In this document: positions 20,039 to 30,237 of the stretch, one piece after another | Numbering within the stretch: the stretch's first letter is position 1 | Layout: each line of letters begins with the position of its first letter | Assembly (NCBI RefSeq): GCF_000744815.1 | Contig: NZ_JQMQ01000005.1 | Span: 4,286,055-4,350,054 of the forward strand | Direction of reading: 5' to 3' | DNA from: Phaeacidiphilus oryzae TH49 | Lineage (GTDB): Bacteria; Actinomycetota; Actinomycetes; Streptomycetales; Streptomycetaceae | Length of the DNA: 64,000 bases | Position numbers and translations under genes: made by a program | The notes under the pieces: generated by a model | Databases searched by the model: none | Seen by the model: the letters and a program-made list of their open reading frames with translations, nothing else | What the model was told of the DNA's origin: nothing

Positions 20039-21517
20039 GTGCCTCAGCAGCCCGCTGCGTCCCCGCAGCCCTCCGTCCCCGGCTCCGGTCCCGGCCAGTC
20101 GGCCGTGCGCCAGGTGCGCGCGGCGGCCGAGGCCGTGGTGGACGACGTCGCCCAGGGCCGCTGGGCCCTGGCCGGGCGGCGGGCGGGCTGGCTGGGCGTC
20201 TCGGTCGGGGTGGTGGCCGCCGGGGCCGCGGCCGGGGTGGCTGTGGAGCGGCTCACCACCGGCCGGGTGATGCGCCAGCGGGCCCGCGCCGAGCTGGACG
20301 CGGCCGCGCCGTTCGGCAGCCTCCGCGGTGAGGTGCACACGGTCGCCGCCGAGGACGGCACGGAGCTGCATGTCGAGGTCGACGAGCCCACGGCGTTCGA
20401 GCTCGCGGTGGGGCCGGTGCTCGGGCCGGTCCCCGGCTCCGCCGCCGGGGGCGCGGAGGCCGCCGGGGAGGCCGCGCGGGAGGCGGCGGAGCCCCTCCCC
20501 AGGCGGGCCACCGCCCGTCTGGCCGGAGCGCTGCGCCGCCCGGTGGCCGCCCTGCGCCGGCTGACCGGCGGCGCGGAGCCGCCGACCGTGGTCTTCTGCC
20601 ACGGCTACGCCCTCAACCTGGACTCCTGGCACTTCCAGCGGGCGGCCCTGCGGGACACCCACCGGCTGGTGCTGTGGGACCAGCGCAGCCACGGCCGCTC
20701 CGAGCGCAGCCGCTCCCACCTGGCCGGCGAGCCGGCCGCGATCGACCAGCTCGGCCGCGACCTCAGGGCGGTGCTGGACGCGGTGGCGCCCACCGGCCCG
20801 CTGGTGCTGGTCGGCCACTCGATGGGCGGGATGACGGTGCTCTCCCTGGCCCGGCAGTACCCGGAGCTGTTCCGCGACCGGGTCGCCGGGGTCGCCCTGA
20901 TCGGCACCTCCTCCGGCGATCTGGCGGGCACCACCTTCGGCCTGCCGGCGGCCGGGGCCAAGGTCTTCCACCGGATCGCCCCGGGCGTGCTGCGGGCGCT
21001 GGGCAAGCAGTCCGCGCTGGTCGAGCGGGGCCGCCGGATAGGCGCCGAGCTGGCCGCGCCGTTCTACCGCAAGTACTCCTTCGGCTCCCCCGACGTCGAT
21101 CCTGCGGTGGCCCGGTTCGCCGAGCGGATGCTGGACGGCACGCCGATCGACGTGGTCGCCGAGTTCTTCCCGGCCATCGCCGCGTACGACGAGCGGGCCG
21201 CGCTGCCGGTGCTGCGCGGGCTGCCGGTGCTGGTCCTCACCGGCACCCGGGACCTCCTCACGCCGCCCGGTCACGCCGAGGTGATCGCCGCCGAACTGCC
21301 CGAGGCCGAGCTGGTGCTCGTGGAGGACGCCGGGCACCTCGTCATGCTGGAGCGGCCGGATGTGGTCGACGAGCTGCTGTCCGAACTGATCCTCGGAACC
21401 CGCGGCCTCCGGCCGGCGGCCCGGGCCGACGAGGACGGCCGGGCCGCTGCGGCCGCCGAGGCCGACGAGGCCGCCGGGGCCGACACGGACGCGGAGCCGC
21501 CGGCCTCGGAGGCGTGA
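20039..21517 (+). CDS. Membrane-associated alpha/beta hydrolase
   Basis: Serine hydrolase of unknown substrate, 492 residues. An N-terminal membrane segment (about 55-78) precedes the alpha/beta fold. The nucleophile elbow is VGHSMGG with Ser261, the oxyanion region is FCHGYALNLDSWHFQ, the likely acid is in GTRDLLTP and the catalytic histidine in AGHLVMLE. The C-terminus is an Ala/Glu/Asp-rich tail. GTG 20039 with GGGGAG 6 nt upstream is preferred to GTG 20033, which overlaps the alr stop. Conserved placement between alr and tsaE suggests a housekeeping, possibly lipid-related, role that I cannot define. Confidence 0.9.
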   Translation: MPQQPAASPQPSVPGSGPGQSAVRQVRAAAEAVVDDVAQGRWALAGRRAGWLGVSVGVVAAGAAAGVAVERLTTGRVMRQRARAELDAAAPFGSLRGEVHTVAAEDGTELHVEVDEPTAFELAVGPVLGPVPGSAAGGAEAAGEAAREAAEPLPRRATARLAGALRRPVAALRRLTGGAEPPTVVFCHGYALNLDSWHFQRAALRDTHRLVLWDQRSHGRSERSRSHLAGEPAAIDQLGRDLRAVLDAVAPTGPLVLVGHSMGGMTVLSLARQYPELFRDRVAGVALIGTSSGDLAGTTFGLPAAGAKVFHRIAPGVLRALGKQSALVERGRRIGAELAAPFYRKYSFGSPDVDPAVARFAERMLDGTPIDVVAEFFPAIAAYDERAALPVLRGLPVLVLTGTRDLLTPPGHAEVIAAELPEAELVLVEDAGHLVMLERPDVVDELLSELILGTRGLRPAARADEDGRAAAAAEADEAAGADTDAEPPASEA

Positions 21518-21579
21518 AATCCCTGACGCTCCGTCAACTGCCACCCCCACTGGACCACGGGACACCACGGAAGGACCCC

Positions 21580-22065
21580 ATGCACCGCGTCACCATCCCG
21601 ACCGACGACCGGATGCGCGCGCTGGGCCGCGCGCTGGCCGCCGAACTGCGTGCCGGAGACCTCGTGCTCCTCTCCGGAGGGCTCGGCGCCGGCAAGACCA
21701 CCCTGACCCGCGGCCTCGGCGAGGGCCTGGACGTCCGCGGCGCCGTCACCTCGCCCACCTTCGTCATCGCCCGGGTGCACCCGTCCCTCTCCGGCGGCCC
21801 GGCCCTGGTGCACGTGGACGCCTACCGGCTGACCGGCCTGGACGACATGGAGGACCTGGACCTGGACGTCTCGCTGCCGGAGTCGGTGGTGGTCGTGGAG
21901 TGGGGCGAGGGCAAGGTCGAGGACCTGTCCGAGGACCGTCTTGAGGTCCGGATCGAGCGCTCAGCGGAGGAGGGGGACGAGGTCAGGACGGTCACGCTGA
22001 TCCCGTACGGCGAGCGCTGGCAGACCGGCGCGCTGGCCGAGGTGGCCGCCGCGGCGGCGGTCTGA
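21580..22065 (+). CDS. tsaE: tRNA threonylcarbamoyladenosine biosynthesis ATPase TsaE
   Basis: P-loop ATPase that drives the TsaBDE complex making t6A37 in ANN-decoding tRNAs. The 161 residues contain Walker A GGLGAGKTT (33-41), SPTFVI, HVDAYRL and VVVEWGE. ATG 21580 follows CACGGAAGG; a GTG at 21514 overlapping the previous stop would add 22 residues and is less likely. tsaB, rimI and tsaD follow after two inserted genes. Confidence 0.95.
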   Translation: MHRVTIPTDDRMRALGRALAAELRAGDLVLLSGGLGAGKTTLTRGLGEGLDVRGAVTSPTFVIARVHPSLSGGPALVHVDAYRLTGLDDMEDLDLDVSLPESVVVVEWGEGKVEDLSEDRLEVRIERSAEEGDEVRTVTLIPYGERWQTGALAEVAAAAAV

Positions 22066-22122
22066 CCGGCAGCGGTCCGACCCGCTCGCGGCTGGATTTT
22101 CCGACGTGCTGTCGGGAAGATG

Positions 22123-22152
22123 TTGCATGGCACCCGGCGGGCGTGTTGGTAT
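22123..22152 (+). promoter_or_regulatory. Candidate promoter for the small gene at 22200
   Basis: TTGCAT (22123-22128), an 18-nt spacer and TGGTAT (22147-22152) predict transcription from about 22159, just upstream of the palindrome at 22170-22185. Confidence 0.4.
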
Positions 22153-22169
22153 GGGTCCAGGGCCAATGG

Positions 22170-22185
22170 GTTAGGTCTACCTAAC
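22170..22185. promoter_or_regulatory. Iron-box-like palindrome (candidate operator)
   Basis: GTTAGGT-CT-ACCTAAC is symmetric at 14 of 16 positions. TTAGGT and CCTAA half-sites resemble those bound by DtxR/IdeR-family iron repressors (DmdR in Streptomyces), but the spacing between halves is shorter than in the usual 19-bp box. It lies just downstream of the predicted start site and 14 nt before the small ORF, a good position for repression. Confidence 0.4.
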
Positions 22186-22199
22186 TTACGGGAGGCGAG

Positions 22200-22421
22200 A
22201 TGTCCGAGACCACCCCGGAAGCGCGGGCCGCGCGGCCGGGCGAGCAGGCCGACCGGGCCGAGCAGGCCGAGTGCGCCGCGCAGCCGGATCGGGCCCAGCC
22301 GACCGGGCAGGCCCCCGCCGACACCGTGCGCCGGCTGCTGGCCGCGGGCCCGGCCGCGGCCGCGGTCAGCCGCCCGCCCCTGCGCCACGCCGGCGACGGC
22401 GCCCGCCCCGACGCCGCCTAG
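22200..22421 (+). CDS. Small hypothetical protein (73 residues)
   Basis: Not recognised. The ATG has GGGAGG 4 nt upstream and the frame is compositionally normal for the genome. The product begins MSETTPEARAARPGEQAD, is Ala/Glu/Pro/Arg-rich in the first half and contains an ADTVRRLLAAGPAAAAVSRP stretch that could be a short helix. It has no signal peptide or membrane segment. A palindrome resembling an iron box lies immediately upstream. It is inserted between tsaE and tsaB together with the convergent gene that follows. Confidence 0.55.
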   Translation: MSETTPEARAARPGEQADRAEQAECAAQPDRAQPTGQAPADTVRRLLAAGPAAAAVSRPPLRHAGDGARPDAA

Positions 22422-22468
22422 CGCCCCCACCCACCGGCGCGGGCGAGCGAGGAGCGCCGTCCGCCCGG

Positions 22469-23101
22469 TCAGGGCACGACGACGACCTTGTCGCCCAGGT
22501 CGGCGAAGGCGTAGAGCGCCTTGCCGTCCGCCCTGGACTCCCGGATGCCGCCCGTCCGGGCGGCCGTCGGGGAGGCCGTGGAGCCGTTCACCGCCGCGCT
22601 GAAGCCGATCGTGACGCCCTGGTTGAAGGCGAAGATCACGGTGTTCTCGATCCGCGTCCCGTCCGAGCCCGTGCCCGGCCCCCGGTTCTCCCGGATCACG
22701 CTGTACGTCCCCGGCAGCGGGCTCACCGCGCTCGGCTGCACCGCGAACGTCCGCTCCGCCGTGGTCGCCTCCGACTTCACCAGCCAGACCCGCTTCGCCT
22801 TCAGCGAGTAGACCACCCGCTTCCCGGTCCCCGAGCCGGCCGGGATGGCCGGCGCGGCCGGCTTCGACGGGCCGCTGGTGTGCCCGGCGGCCGGCGGAGG
22901 CGGCTTGGGCGCGGCCTCCTTCACCGATCCCTGCGCCTGCAGCGCCAGTACGGTCACCACCGCGAGCGCACCCGCGGTGAGCCCGGTCACCACCGCGCCC
23001 GCCCCGAACCTCGCCACGCGACGACCTCCCGTTCGACCCTGCGAACCGATCCCTGCGATACGTCCGCGGCCGCGGCGGCGAGCCGCGGACCGGCCACCCA
23101 T
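22469..23101 (-). CDS. Membrane-anchored YkuD-like protein lacking the catalytic Cys and His
   Basis: The 210 residues comprise an Arg-rich N-terminus, one membrane segment (about 32-56), a Pro-rich linker (64-88) and an extracellular domain (about 92-210). Strand order and motifs resemble an L,D-transpeptidase: RVWLVKSE, SPLPGTYSVIRE, ENTVIFAF, and a C-terminal RTGGIRESRADGKALYAF corresponding to the usual SHGC-I-R signature. There the His and Cys are Thr183 and Gly185, and the upstream catalytic His is absent too. It is probably a binding or scaffold domain rather than an enzyme. It lies antisense to the t6A genes, only 45 bp from the tsaB start. Confidence 0.8.
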   Translation of the reverse strand: MGGRSAARRRGRGRIAGIGSQGRTGGRRVARFGAGAVVTGLTAGALAVVTVLALQAQGSVKEAAPKPPPPAAGHTSGPSKPAAPAIPAGSGTGKRVVYSLKAKRVWLVKSEATTAERTFAVQPSAVSPLPGTYSVIRENRGPGTGSDGTRIENTVIFAFNQGVTIGFSAAVNGSTASPTAARTGGIRESRADGKALYAFADLGDKVVVVP

Positions 23102-23146
23102 CCTGCCACCCGTCGTCCACTGCGTCGGCCGCCGTATCGTTGTGCC

Positions 23147-23815
23147 GTGCTTCTGCTCGCCTTCGACACCGCCACCCCCGCCGTCACCGCGGCCCTCTAC
23201 GACACCGACGCGGCCGCCGTGCTCGCCGAGGAGACCCGGATCGACGCCCGCCGGCACGGGGAACTCCTGCTGCCCGCCGTCGACCGGGTGCTCTCCTCCG
23301 CCGGAGTCCGCAAGGAGGACCTCGGCGCGATCGCCGTCGGCATCGGCCCCGGCCCCTACACCGGCCTGCGGGTCGGGCTGGTCACCGCCGCCGCCCTGGG
23401 CAGCGCCCTGGACCTGCCGGTGCACGGCGTCTGCACCCTGGACGGCATCGCCCACGCGGCCCGCGCCCAGGGGCTCACCGGCCCCTTCGCGGTGGCCACC
23501 GACGCCCGGCGCAAGGAGGTGTACTGGGCCCGCTACGACGCCGAAGGGGAGCGGGTGACCGAGCCCGCCGTCGACCGCCCGGCCGAGATCGCCGAGCGGC
23601 TCTCCGGGATCCCCGTGGTCGGCGCCGGGGCGCTGCTCTACCCGGACGCCTTCCCGGACGCCCGCCCGCCCGAGCACGTCTCCGCCGGCGCGCTGGCCGG
23701 TGCCGCCGCCGAGCGGCTGGCGGCCGGCCGGGAGCTGCCGCAGCCGCTGCCGCTCTACCTGCGGCGGCCGGACGCCCAGGTGCCGGCCAACTACAAGACG
23801 GTGCTTCCGGCGTGA
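23147..23815 (+). CDS. tsaB: tRNA threonylcarbamoyladenosine biosynthesis protein TsaB
   Basis: Non-catalytic partner of TsaD in the t6A complex. GTG 23147 gives 222 residues starting MLLLAFDTATPAVTAALY. The dimerisation and ASKHA-fold motifs RRHGELLLPAVDRVL, GIGPGPYTGLRVGL and DARRKEVYWARY are present. No ribosome-binding site is evident, but TATCGT lies 7 nt upstream, so initiation may be leaderless. Its TGA overlaps the rimI GTG (GTGA). Confidence 0.95.
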   Translation: MLLLAFDTATPAVTAALYDTDAAAVLAEETRIDARRHGELLLPAVDRVLSSAGVRKEDLGAIAVGIGPGPYTGLRVGLVTAAALGSALDLPVHGVCTLDGIAHAARAQGLTGPFAVATDARRKEVYWARYDAEGERVTEPAVDRPAEIAERLSGIPVVGAGALLYPDAFPDARPPEHVSAGALAGAAAERLAAGRELPQPLPLYLRRPDAQVPANYKTVLPA

Positions 23816-24345
23816 CGGAGCCCGGCGAGGAGGGGTACCGGCTGCGGGAGATGCGCTGGTGGGACATCCCCGCCGTGCTGCGGCTCGAGGCCGAGCTCTT
23901 CCCGGACGACGCCTGGTCCGAGGGGATGTTCTGGTCCGAGCTGGCCGACAGCCGGCACCCGGCGGCCACCCGCCACTACGTGCTGGCCGAGGCCGGGGAC
24001 GGCACCGCCGCCGGCTACGCCGGGCTGATGGCGGTCGGCTCCGAGGCCGACGTCCAGACGATCGGCGTCACCCGGGCACACTGGGGCCGGGGCCTCGGCG
24101 CCCGGCTGCTCGCCGAGCTGATCGGGCGGGCCCGCGCGGCCGGCTGCGCCGACCTCCTGCTGGAGGTGCGGGTGGACAACGACCGCGCCCAGCGCCTCTA
24201 CGAACGCCACGGCTTCGAGCCGGTCGGCGTCCGCCGCGGCTACTACCAGCCGGCCGGGGTGGACGCCCTGGTGATGAAGCTCGACCTGACGAAGCAAGCA
24301 CAGCATCGAGACCGCACTCCAGAAGGAACCATCGAGCATGGCTGA
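23812..24345 (+). CDS. rimI: Ribosomal protein S18 alanine N-acetyltransferase
   Basis: GNAT acetyltransferase that acetylates the N-terminus of S18 in other bacteria; the substrate here is inferred. GTG 23812 overlaps the tsaB stop and gives 177 residues. The acetyl-CoA binding loop is [16 protein letters not shown], and [21 protein letters not shown] is the characteristic RimI C-terminal block. The C-terminus overlaps tsaD by 8 bp, so tsaB, rimI and tsaD form a tightly coupled unit. Confidence 0.94.
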   Translation: MTEPGEEGYRLREMRWWDIPAVLRLEAELFPDDAWSEGMFWSELADSRHPAATRHYVLAEAGDGTAAGYAGLMAVGSEADVQTIGVTRAHWGRGLGARLLAELIGRARAAGCADLLLEVRVDNDRAQRLYERHGFEPVGVRRGYYQPAGVDALVMKLDLTKQAQHRDRTPEGTIEHG

Positions 24346-25390
24346 CGAACCGCTGGTCCTCGGCATCGAGACGTCCTGCGACGAGACCGGCGTCGGCATC
24401 GTCCGCGGCACCACCCTCCTCGCCGACGCGGTCGCCTCCAGCGTCGACGAGCACGCCCGCTACGGCGGGGTCGTACCGGAGGTCGCCAGCCGGGCCCACC
24501 TGGAGGCGATGGTCCCCACCATCCGCCGGGCCCTGGACGAGGCCGGGGTCAAGGCGAGCGACCTGGACGGCATCGCGGTGACCGCGGGCCCCGGCCTGGC
24601 CGGCGCGCTGCTGGTCGGCGTCTCGGCGGCGAAGGCCTACGCCTACGCCCTGGACAAGCCGCTCTACGGGGTCAACCACCTCGCCTCGCACATCTGCGTG
24701 GACCAGCTGGAGCACGGGCCGCTGCCCGAGCCGACGATGGCCCTGCTGGTCTCCGGCGGCCACTCCTCGCTGCTGCTCAGCGAGGACATCACGACGGACG
24801 TCCGCCCGCTGGGCGCCACCATCGACGACGCCGCCGGGGAGGCCTTCGACAAGGTCGCCCGGCTGCTGAACCTCGGCTTCCCCGGCGGCCCCGTGATCGA
24901 CCGGTACGCCCGGGAGGGAGACCCGTCCGCGATCGACTTCCCGCGCGGCCTCACCGGCCCGCGGGACGCCGCCTTCGACTTCTCCTTCTCCGGGCTGAAG
25001 ACCGCGGTGGCGCGGTGGGTCGAGGCCAGGCGGCGGGCCGGCGAGGAGGTCCCGGTGCGGGACGTGGCCGCGTCCTTCCAGGAGGCGGTGACCGACGTCC
25101 TCACCCGCAAGGCGGTCCGCGCCTGCCGGGAGAACGGCGTGGACCACCTGATGATCGGCGGCGGCGTGGCCGCCAACTCGCGGCTCCGGGCGATGGCCCA
25201 GGAGCGCTGCGAGAAGGCCGGCATCCGGCTCCGCGTCCCGCGGCCGAAGCTGTGCACGGACAACGGGGCGATGGTGGCCGCGCTGGGCGCGGAGATGGTC
25301 CGGCGGAACCGGACGGCCTCGGCCTTCGACCTCTCCGCCGACTCCTCGCTGCCGGTGACCGAGACCCACGTCCCGGCGCGAAGCGAGTAA
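24338..25390 (+). CDS. tsaD: tRNA N6-adenosine threonylcarbamoyltransferase TsaD
   Basis: Transfers the threonylcarbamoyl group to A37 of tRNA. The 350 residues start [17 protein letters not shown]. The metal-binding HxxxH motif is His114 and His118 in NHLASHIC, and [35 protein letters not shown] and [10 protein letters not shown] are family blocks. Last gene of the tsaB-rimI-tsaD unit; a 184-bp gap follows. Confidence 0.97.
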   Translation: MADEPLVLGIETSCDETGVGIVRGTTLLADAVASSVDEHARYGGVVPEVASRAHLEAMVPTIRRALDEAGVKASDLDGIAVTAGPGLAGALLVGVSAAKAYAYALDKPLYGVNHLASHICVDQLEHGPLPEPTMALLVSGGHSSLLLSEDITTDVRPLGATIDDAAGEAFDKVARLLNLGFPGGPVIDRYAREGDPSAIDFPRGLTGPRDAAFDFSFSGLKTAVARWVEARRRAGEEVPVRDVAASFQEAVTDVLTRKAVRACRENGVDHLMIGGGVAANSRLRAMAQERCEKAGIRLRVPRPKLCTDNGAMVAALGAEMVRRNRTASAFDLSADSSLPVTETHVPARSE

Positions 25391-25574
25391 GCGGAACAGT
25401 TCGCTCCCGATCCTTCATGCCCGCCGCTTACCGAGGTCTCACCGGATAGGCCACTCGTTCCCGGCTGTGCCGCGGCTGTGGCCCCGCTTTGTTCGTCTAC
25501 GCTCCGAGCCATCCCGCGCATCTCGCGGGACGGCGGCGGGACGGGCTCCGATCGGGAGCGGACAGGGGGCAGGG

Positions 25575-26450
25575 ATGCACCGGCGGATCGGGGTCGCGGC
25601 GGGGGCCGCGGCGCTGCTGCTGACGCTGGCGGGATGCGGCGGCGGGGGGTCCTCGGGGAGCGGCGGCGGAACCGCCTCCGGGACCGGAAGCCCGGCGGCC
25701 GCAGGCGGCGTCGGCGGAGGCGGCGGGGGTTCCGGAAGCGGTGCCGCGGCCGGCGCCGCGGTCTGGTCGAAGTGGGGGCTCAAGCCGCTCCCGCCGGCCC
25801 CGGCGGCGCCCGCCGACCGGCCGATCAAGCTCTCCCGCACCGGCCCGGTGCCGGTCTTCTCCCGGGTGCCGACCACCCAGCGGGTGGTCTTCATCACCAT
25901 CGACGACGGTCTGGTCAAGGACCCCCGTTTCGTCGAGATGGAAAGGGAGCTGCACGTCCCGATCACGATGTTCCTGATGAACGACGCGATAAAGGACGAC
26001 TACGGGTACTTCAGGTCCCTGCAGGCGCTCGGGTACTCGATCCAGAACCACACCCTCCACCACCCGGTGATGAGCAGGCTCGGCCTGGCCCAGCAGAGGA
26101 ACGAGATCTGCGGAGACCAGAAGATCCTCACCGCCGAGTACGGCACCGCCCCGTACCTCTTCCGCCCGCCCTACGGCGCCTACGACCGGGCGACCCGGGA
26201 GGCGGTGCGGGCCTGCGGGCCGGCCGCCATCGTCTACTGGACCGACACCATGGAGATCACCGGGATCCGGTACCAGAACGGGCGGCTGCGCCCGGGGGAC
26301 ATCATCCTCGCCCACTTCCGGGGGCCCCAGCAGCTCAAGGGCGAGAGGATGACCGCGATGTTCGCCAACATGGTCAAGCGGATCGAGGAGCAGGGCTTCA
26401 CGGTCGGCCGGCTGGACGACTACATCTCCCGGCCGGGGCAGGCCGGCTGA
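25575..26450 (+). CDS. Polysaccharide deacetylase lipoprotein
   Basis: NodB-fold carbohydrate esterase anchored outside the membrane. ATG 25575 gives 291 residues with a lipobox LTLAGC (Cys21) and a Gly/Ser-rich linker. The catalytic domain has FITIDDG (two aspartates; most family members read TFDDG), NHTLHHP (metal histidines), RPPYGAYD and a C-terminal IILAHF. The substrate could be peptidoglycan or a surface polysaccharide. It is separated from tsaD by 184 bp and converges on the next gene. Confidence 0.92.
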   Translation: MHRRIGVAAGAAALLLTLAGCGGGGSSGSGGGTASGTGSPAAAGGVGGGGGGSGSGAAAGAAVWSKWGLKPLPPAPAAPADRPIKLSRTGPVPVFSRVPTTQRVVFITIDDGLVKDPRFVEMERELHVPITMFLMNDAIKDDYGYFRSLQALGYSIQNHTLHHPVMSRLGLAQQRNEICGDQKILTAEYGTAPYLFRPPYGAYDRATREAVRACGPAAIVYWTDTMEITGIRYQNGRLRPGDIILAHFRGPQQLKGERMTAMFANMVKRIEEQGFTVGRLDDYISRPGQAG

Positions 26451-26457
26451 CGTCGGG

Positions 26458-27648
26458 TCAGCCCGCCGCCGCCGGGTGTCCCACCAGCATGGTCGGCGCC
26501 CCGTCGGCGCGGGTGAGGAACACCGTGGCGGCGTTCGGGCCGGCGGGCTTCACCTTGCGGCGGAGCTCCTCCGGCTCGACCGCCGAGCCGCGCTTCTTCA
26601 CGGTGAGGTTGCCGACCTCGCGCTCGCGCAGCAGCGCCCGCAGCCGCTTCAGGTTGAAGGGCAGCACGTCGGTGATCCGGTACGCGGAGGCGTAGGGGGT
26701 GGCGGTCAGCCGCTCCGAGGACAGATAGGCGATGGTCGGGTCGATCAGCGTCGCTCCGCCGAGCTCCGCGGCGACCTCGGCCACCAGATGGGCGCGGATC
26801 ACCGCGCCGTCCGGCTCGTAGAGGAAGCGGCCCACCGGCGCGGACGGGGGGTCCGGAAGCCGGCCGCCGGCCAGGGAGGCGCTGGACGGCAGCAGGGTGG
26901 CCCGGTGCGGGGACGCGGCGGCGGGCGCCGTGCCGAACCACAGCGCGGCCTCCTTGACGTCGCCCGACTCCGAGACCCACTCCGCCTCGACCCCGTCCGG
27001 CACCGCCTCGTGCGGGATGCCGGGGGCCACCTTGACCGCGGCGCAGCGGAACCGCCCGGCGGAGGCGGCCGCCAGCGCCCAGCTGAGCGGGGGCGAGTAC
27101 GCCTCGGGGTCGAAGGTCCGGCCGCGGGCGGTGCGGCGGGCCGGGTCGGTGAAGAGCGCGTCGCAGCCGGCCGTGTCGACGGCGGTCACGTCGGCGCAGA
27201 CCACCTCGATGCGGTCGGCGAGGCCGAGGGCGGCGGCGTTGGCCTCGGCGGCGGCGCAGGCCTCCGGGTCGCGGTCGACGGCGAGGACGCCGAGGCCGGC
27301 GCGGGCCAGGGCGATCGCGTCGCCGCCGATGCCGCAGCAGAGGTCGGCCACCCGGGTGGCGCCGAGCTCCGCGAAGCGGGCGGCGCGGTGGGCGGCGACG
27401 GAGGCGCGGGTGGACTGCTCGACGCCGTTCGCAGTGAAGTACATCCGGGGGGCGTCCGGGCCGAATTTCGCTCCGGCGCGTTGGCGGAGTCGCGCCTGGG
27501 TGAGCGCGGCGGAGACCAGCTCCGGGGGGTGGGTCCTGCGGAGGCGGCTGGCGAGGGCGAGTTCTTCGCCGGGAGCGTAATCGGCGAGCTCCGCCAGGAG
27601 GGCCTGGCCTTCGGGGCTGAACAGGGTGCGGATCTCCACGGGGGTCAT
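26458..27648 (-). CDS. Class I SAM-dependent methyltransferase with THUMP-like C-terminal domain
   Basis: The 396 residues start MTPVEIRTLFSPEG (ATG 27648). The Rossmann SAM site is VADLCCGIGGDAIALAR followed by AVDRDPEACAAAEAN, and the catalytic-type motif is FTDPARR. The C-terminal part (about 300-396) with NLKRLRALLRER and GNLTVKKRGSAVEPEELRRKVK matches the THUMP-like RNA-binding domain annotated on actinobacterial homologues. This suggests an RNA (rRNA or tRNA) substrate; the target base is unknown. It is transcribed divergently from groES across a 253-bp region. Confidence 0.85.
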   Translation of the reverse strand: MTPVEIRTLFSPEGQALLAELADYAPGEELALASRLRRTHPPELVSAALTQARLRQRAGAKFGPDAPRMYFTANGVEQSTRASVAAHRAARFAELGATRVADLCCGIGGDAIALARAGLGVLAVDRDPEACAAAEANAAALGLADRIEVVCADVTAVDTAGCDALFTDPARRTARGRTFDPEAYSPPLSWALAAASAGRFRCAAVKVAPGIPHEAVPDGVEAEWVSESGDVKEAALWFGTAPAAASPHRATLLPSSASLAGGRLPDPPSAPVGRFLYEPDGAVIRAHLVAEVAAELGGATLIDPTIAYLSSERLTATPYASAYRITDVLPFNLKRLRALLREREVGNLTVKKRGSAVEPEELRRKVKPAGPNAATVFLTRADGAPTMLVGHPAAAG

Positions 27649-27728
27649 TCTCTCCGGTCGCAGGGGGTGTTCTCCCCGTGGCGGCTCCGGGGGTGGCGAC
27701 TCGAGAACGCGGCGCGCCCCGCGCCACG

Positions 27729-27755
27729 TTGGCACTCTGGTTGACTGAGTGCTAA
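27729..27755. promoter_or_regulatory. CIRCE operator 1 (HrcA site) of groES-groEL1
   Basis: TTGGCACTC (27729-27737), 9 nt, GAGTGCTAA (27747-27755): nearly identical to the HrcA consensus. The -35 hexamer of the promoter lies in its spacer and first repeat base, so HrcA binding would block RNA polymerase. Confidence 0.92.
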
Positions 27756-27769
27756 TGGCTGTCTAATGT
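27741..27769 (+). promoter_or_regulatory. Heat-shock promoter of groES-groEL1
   Basis: TTGACT (27741-27746), a 17-nt spacer and TAATGT (27764-27769). Transcription would start near 27776, at the left edge of the second CIRCE element. Confidence 0.75.
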
Positions 27770-27774
27770 CTTCG

Positions 27775-27801
27775 TTGGCACTCTCCCACGGAGGGTGCCA
27801 G
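27775..27801. promoter_or_regulatory. CIRCE operator 2 (degenerate)
   Basis: TTGGCACTC (27775-27783), 9 nt, GGGTGCCAG (27793-27801). The left half is perfect and the right half deviates, but the halves still pair well. It lies at the predicted transcription start, 19 nt from the end of operator 1. Confidence 0.8.
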
Positions 27802-27901
27802 CAGCGACAAGGCAGGTCCGGCACCCGCGACGACGGGCCCACCAGGTTCGCGACCCTGACATGACACACCCCGTTGATCCTCCGAAGGGGGAGGTCGGAT
27901 C

Positions 27902-29960
<2,059 letters not shown>

Positions 29961-29979
29961 GGTTGCCACCTCTGAGCTG

Positions 29980-30031
29980 AGCCCGCTCGGGGGGTTCTTG
30001 GGGCTTTCGCCCCAGGGCCCCAGGGCGGGCT
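29980..30031 (+). terminator. Intrinsic terminator of groES-groEL1
   Basis: AGCCCGC (29980-29986) pairs with GCGGGCT (30025-30031), enclosing an inner GGGGCTTTCGCCCC hairpin; TTTGCG follows. Confidence 0.65.
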
Positions 30032-30067
30032 TTGCGCGTTACGGGGGGCAAGCGGGTCTTCGCGGGC

Positions 30068-30228
30068 GGGTGCGGCGCCGTTGACCGCTGGGCGCGCAGT
30101 TCCCCGCGCCCCTGATGTGCCTGGCCCTTCGGGCCGCACATCAGCGGCGCTCCCCGGGTTTCAGCGCCGAAGGCGCGAAATCAGGGGCGCGGGGAACTGC
30201 GCGCCCAGCGGTCAACGGCGCCGCACCC
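30068..30228. repeat. 49-bp perfect inverted repeat between convergent genes (dispersed-repeat copy 2, doubled)
   Basis: The arms 30068-30116 and 30180-30228 are perfect reverse complements. Each is one copy of the intergenic repeat seen at 10.2, 46.8 and 62.7 kb. The 63-nt centre has its own hairpins (GGCCCTTCGGGCC and GCGCCGAAGGCGC). It lies between the converging ends of groEL1 and the aminotransferase gene and can form a very long hairpin on either strand. Confidence 0.9.
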
Positions 30229-30237
30229 GCGGACGGC

